A DNA stretch of 64,000 nucleotides from Trema orientale (lineage: Eukaryota > Streptophyta > Magnoliopsida > Rosales > Cannabaceae). Each line of letters starts with the position of its first letter. The stretch's first letter is position 1. Location of the stretch: assembly GCA_002914845.1 (NCBI GenBank), contig JXTC01000260.1, forward strand, positions 99,367-163,366. Direction: 5' to 3'. Position numbers and translations under genes: made by a program. The notes beneath the pieces were generated by a model. That model was not told where the DNA came from, did not search any database, and saw only the letters and a list, made by a program, of their open reading frames with translations. Shown piece after piece: positions 60,300 through 64,000 of the stretch.

Positions 60300-63200
60300 T
60301 GATAAGTGATTAATTCGCCCACAAATCGAGTATCATTCAGCTCAAATAGTTGTAAGACCTCAAGCATTTTTGGTGGTTTGATGTTATTTTGCTTTGTACT
60401 TGCAGTTCTTGGGAATAAATGAGAATCAAGAGAAATTAGTGGCAAATATAGGTATTTCAACTATTGTGGAAGAAACTTAAGTCCGATACAAACGCAACGC
60501 AATAAAAATCAAGAAAAAGAGAGCTAAAGTGGCGAAACAATGCTCCTAGGAAGAAAGGTTGTTGTGCTGATTTCCATAACCGAGACCGCCATGGCGCTTG
60601 AATAGTAGCATCCCGACGCTGCCTCGAAAACAAATTTCCCAAGCCTAGAGCACTGCAGCAGTGTCCTTCATCCTGAACTATATTTTTAGTGAAATTTTAG
60701 GGCCAATCTCAGCCCTTGATGCCATCTGATTGAATGGTTGATATTTCACCCGGCCTAGGTCATCTTGGAGCTCCTTAAATACACTCTTAAGCCTCCATTT
60801 CAAGGTGTGCAGAGTTAGAAAGGAAACATAACAAAGAGAGCTAAAAAATCCTAGAGAGGAAGAAGTTTAGAGCAAAAATCTTGGAGAGGATGTTGAGAGA
60901 GTGGCTTGAGGAGATTGAAGGCTTGAAGTTCCACCTCTACAAAAGAATTTTTCTTATCCTCTTTCTCACCCTAGTTTCATTTGAATTTTTTATTATGCTT
61001 GATTATTAAACATATTTGGATATATGAAATTCCTGTTGAGATTAGTATTGGATTCTTCTATGTTGAATTAAGTGTTATATGCTTGGGGTATGATGTAACT
61101 TAAACTTTGATTCTATATCTTGATTTCCAATATGTTCTTTGATATTGTTCTTGAATTTATTTATGTTATTCCATGCTTAATCCTTCTCAACTACTTAGCT
61201 ACTAGTTGGATGATTTGGTTTTTAGAATTTGGTACTTGAGAAAAGGAATTTTAGAAATAACCATAGGATAGTATAACCTAGAACTTGTAGAGTTTGAGAG
61301 AACCTACAATTTTCTTTGAAGCCACGATCAAAAAATCATTGAACATAATAAATTCTTAATTTCTAGGTTTGGAATAGAAATATTGGAACTAAAATTTAGG
61401 AATTATTTCACTCTGCACTTAATAGAGGGGGTAAAAATATCTTCAAGTTCTTAGTTTATAAACTAGGAGTAATTGATTAAAATTTAATTGGTGATCAGAA
61501 GATGAAGTTGATAGTTATGTGAATTCAATCCCTTAGTACATTTAAGAATAGAAGTCTCCATATTTTATTTTTGTATTTAAATTTAAATTTTCTAATTATT
61601 TAAGTTACAATTTCATTTATTTTTGATTGCCTAGATAATGTTAGGTCACGATAATTCTGGTACTTAGCGGCAATTTAACACCCAGTTCATCGTGGAATCG
61701 AAAAATCTATATTTATCACTTTATTACTTGATTATTAATATGCTTAAGGGTTATTTAAACCTCAAATTTTTCCAAAATTATCTTACCTTTGCCCAAGCCG
61801 ACATTACAAGCTTAATGAAAGACCTTTTGATCTTTGATGATGTCCTAGCATATATTAGTAGAGAGCAACATGAAAATGGGCATAAAGTAGTTCTAAATTG
61901 CATCATATAGAGATCTTTCATTGTCTATCGAAGTTTATTTTGTTAAGTGATACTGATTTAGCATTTCTTTTGAGCTTGAAACATGTTGTGGCTTTGGAGA
62001 TATTTGCACGATTTTTTATTCAATATGAAACTCACACATGTGTTTTGCTTTTCTTTTTCTTGTTTTATTTTACTTGAGGACAAAAAATTGTTTGAGTTGG
62101 GAGTATTTGATGAGTGATTAATTCACTCACATATCAATTATCATTCAGCTTAAATAGTTATAAGATCTTAAGTAGTATTGGCAGTTTGATGAGTTTTTGC
62201 TTTGTTTTTATAGTTCCCGTGAATAAATAAGAATCAAGATCAATTGGTGCCAAATATGTGTATTTTAACCCTTATGGATGAAATTGAGTCCGATATGAAT
62301 GCAACACAATGAAAATCAAGCAAAACGGAGCTAGAATGGCGAAACAGCGCTCTCGAGCAGAAAGGCTGTCGTGTTGATTTGCAGAACTTAGAGCGATACG
62401 GTGCTTGAATAGTAGTGCTACGGTGCTACTTGGAAAATAGATTTCTCGAGCCAAGAGTGCCACGGTGCTGTCCCTCATTCAGAACCGTATTTTTAGCGAG
62501 AGTTTAAGGTCAATCTCAGCCCTTGATGCCATCCGATGAAATAGTTGATATTCCACCTAGCCTAGGTCATCTTGGAGCCCCTTAAATATACCCTTAAGCC
62601 TCCATTTCAAGGTATAGAGACTTGGAGAGGAAACATCACAAAGAGAACTCAAAAATCCTAGATAAGAAGGAGCTTGGAACAAAACTCTTGGAGAGGATAC
62701 TTGAGAGAGTGGCTTCAAGAGATTAAAAACCTGAAGTTCTACCTCCACAAAAGAATTTTTTTATACTCTTTCTCACTCTAGTCTCATTTGAATTTCATAT
62801 TATGCCTGATTATTGATGTTTGGATATGTGAAATTCTTATTGTGATTAGTGTTGGATTCTCCTATATTGAATTAATTATTATATGTTTGGGTGTAATGTA
62901 ACTTAAACTTTGATTCTATTTCTTGATTTCCAATATTTGTTTTTGACATTGTTCTTGAATTTATTATACTATTCCATGCTTAATGCTTCTCAACTAATTA
63001 GCTACTAGTTGGATGATTTGGTTTCTAGAATTCGGTACTTGAGAAAGGGAATTTCAGAAATAACCATAGGATAGTATAACCTTGGACTTATAGAGTTTGA
63101 GAGAACCTACAATTTCCTTTGAAGTTGTGATTAAAGAACCATTGAACATAATAAATTCTTAATTTCTAGGATCGTAATATAAATATTGAAACTGAAATTT

Positions 63201-63549
63201 AGGAATGATTTCACTCGGCACTCAATAGAGGGGGTAGAAATATCTTTGGGTTCTTAGCTTATAATCTAGGAATAATTGATTAGGATGAAATTGGTGATTA
63301 AAATATATAGTTGATGGTTAGGTGAGTTTAATCCTCTAATACATTTGTGTATATTTTATGTTTGTATTTATATTTATAGTTTTTTTAATTTAATTATAAA
63401 CTTAAAGTTAGGTCCTCACAATTCCTGTAATTAATGATAATTTACTACTCAATTTATCGTGGGATTGACAACTCTATACTTATCACATTATTACTTGTTT
63501 ACAACTCGTGCACTTGTGGTTATTTTACGTATATGCATTTAGCGTAACA
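60300..63549 (+). mobile_element. TAT/Athila-like element with internally deleted body
   Basis: The 5' LTR (60300 to about 61725) and 3' LTR (62108-63549) align over most of their length, including TGATRAGTGATTAATTC, a GC-rich middle and TTTATCGTGG. Between them only about 380 bp remain, ending in a GTTTGAGTTGGGAGTATT tract before the 3' LTR, which is a plausible polypurine-tract region. The 3' end of the 5' LTR, the primer-binding site and all coding sequence are deleted. Flanks are ATATC (60295-60299) and ACATC (63550-63554), a target duplication with one change. It sits inside family X copy 3. Confidence 0.72.
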
Positions 63550-64000
63550 ACATCACAGTGTTTAGTAGGTAGACCAACATACCACCCTCAATGAGAGCCC
63601 TTAAATCTGTGTGGAGTTTGTTTTTCTGACCATCCCTAGTAAATAGGTGTAGGTATTCGGTACCCCTCTAGTCGATAGGTGAGACACATGGGTATCCCTT
63701 CAGTTTTTTAAGATTAGGATCAGGGAAAGAGCACGTAGTACATGTAGTTCGAGTTGCTCTAGTTTCATGATGAGAGGATATGAGCTTATGGGACAAGTTA
63801 ATTTATGTTATGTTTACTGTGATTTTCGCACCATAGTTTTAATGACTATGATTCTTCAAATATAATTTAAGTACGAACTTGATTAAGATTTTTATTATGG
63901 ATTCTCAATTATGTTTTGCTATATGATTGGTGTAAAGTATACATATATTTTAGAAATCGTTTTCAATGTAACAGACCATGCAGGTATTTTCAGAACCAAA

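Larger units (their letters stand above)
57979..64000 (+). mobile_element. Gypsy-type LTR, family X copy 3, broken by two nested insertions; runs off the window
   Basis: Family X pieces occur at 57979-58078 (AATTTGGTCATTTT), 59280-60299 (GC-rich leader-like part and GGTTGGATTTTAGCCCGA-type block) and 63550-64000 (TATTCGGTACCCCTCTAG and CATGCAGG blocks). They are colinear with copy 1 at 32544-34460. Insertions at 58079-59279 and 60300-63549 account for the gaps. The right end lies outside the window. Confidence 0.7.

Noticed and set aside
1-64000. CRISPR arrays, bacterial operons or phage genes
   Set aside because: No spaced identical repeats of CRISPR type and no prokaryotic gene layout; introns and plant retroelements mark it as plant nuclear DNA.

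Overview
The window looks like nuclear DNA of a eudicot plant. It is AT-rich, has GT-AG introns, and carries a CYP71-type cytochrome P450 pair, sieve-element-occlusion (SEO) coding exons that belong to phloem P-proteins, and a dense, nested population of plant transposable elements (Ty1/copia, Ty3/gypsy, MULE-, Tourist- and CACTA-type). The species cannot be named from the sequence alone. There are no tRNA, rRNA, CRISPR or operon-like features.

Left part (1-16560): intergenic AT-rich DNA with two Tourist-like MITEs (1745-2029 and 2931-3222), an orphan RNase H domain of a LINE-type element (minus, about 5240-4806), and another MITE (7968-8207). A tandem pair of two-exon CYP71 genes follows on the plus strand. 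The first (10479-12343) is complete at about 507 aa. The second (13106-14763) is a pseudogene with an in-frame TGA and two compensating frameshifts in exon 1. A foldback MITE lies just behind its stop codon.

Middle-left part (16561-27630): a gypsy solo LTR with a perfect 5-bp target duplication and a MULE-like MITE nested in it, an array of three head-to-tail MITE copies, and a degenerate minus-strand copia element. The copia reverse transcriptase gene is split by a second, gag-only copia element with its own LTRs, PBS and PPT.

Right part (31034-57728, minus strand): nine open SEO exons arranged as three consecutive copies of the same three-exon cassette (a short exon ending in a basic run, a thioredoxin-fold-like exon, and a CLYGGED exon). 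In modules 1 and 2 the CLYGGED exon ends in a phase-1 GT donor that matches the phase-1 AG acceptor of the next module. Only module 3 has the Cys-containing C-terminal tail. This reads as one gene encoding a multi-C-domain SEO protein, whose SEO N-terminal exons would lie beyond the right edge. It is the most interesting feature of the window. Introns of this locus have been invaded by many elements. One intron has grown to 16.4 kb and holds a solo LTR, the two halves of a CACTA-like element, an LTR fragment and a complete gypsy-type element with another solo LTR inside its own 5' LTR.

The far right (about 57979-64000) is a gypsy-type LTR (family X) broken by two insertions of a TAT/Athila-like family. 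No coding function is visible in the remaining spaces.
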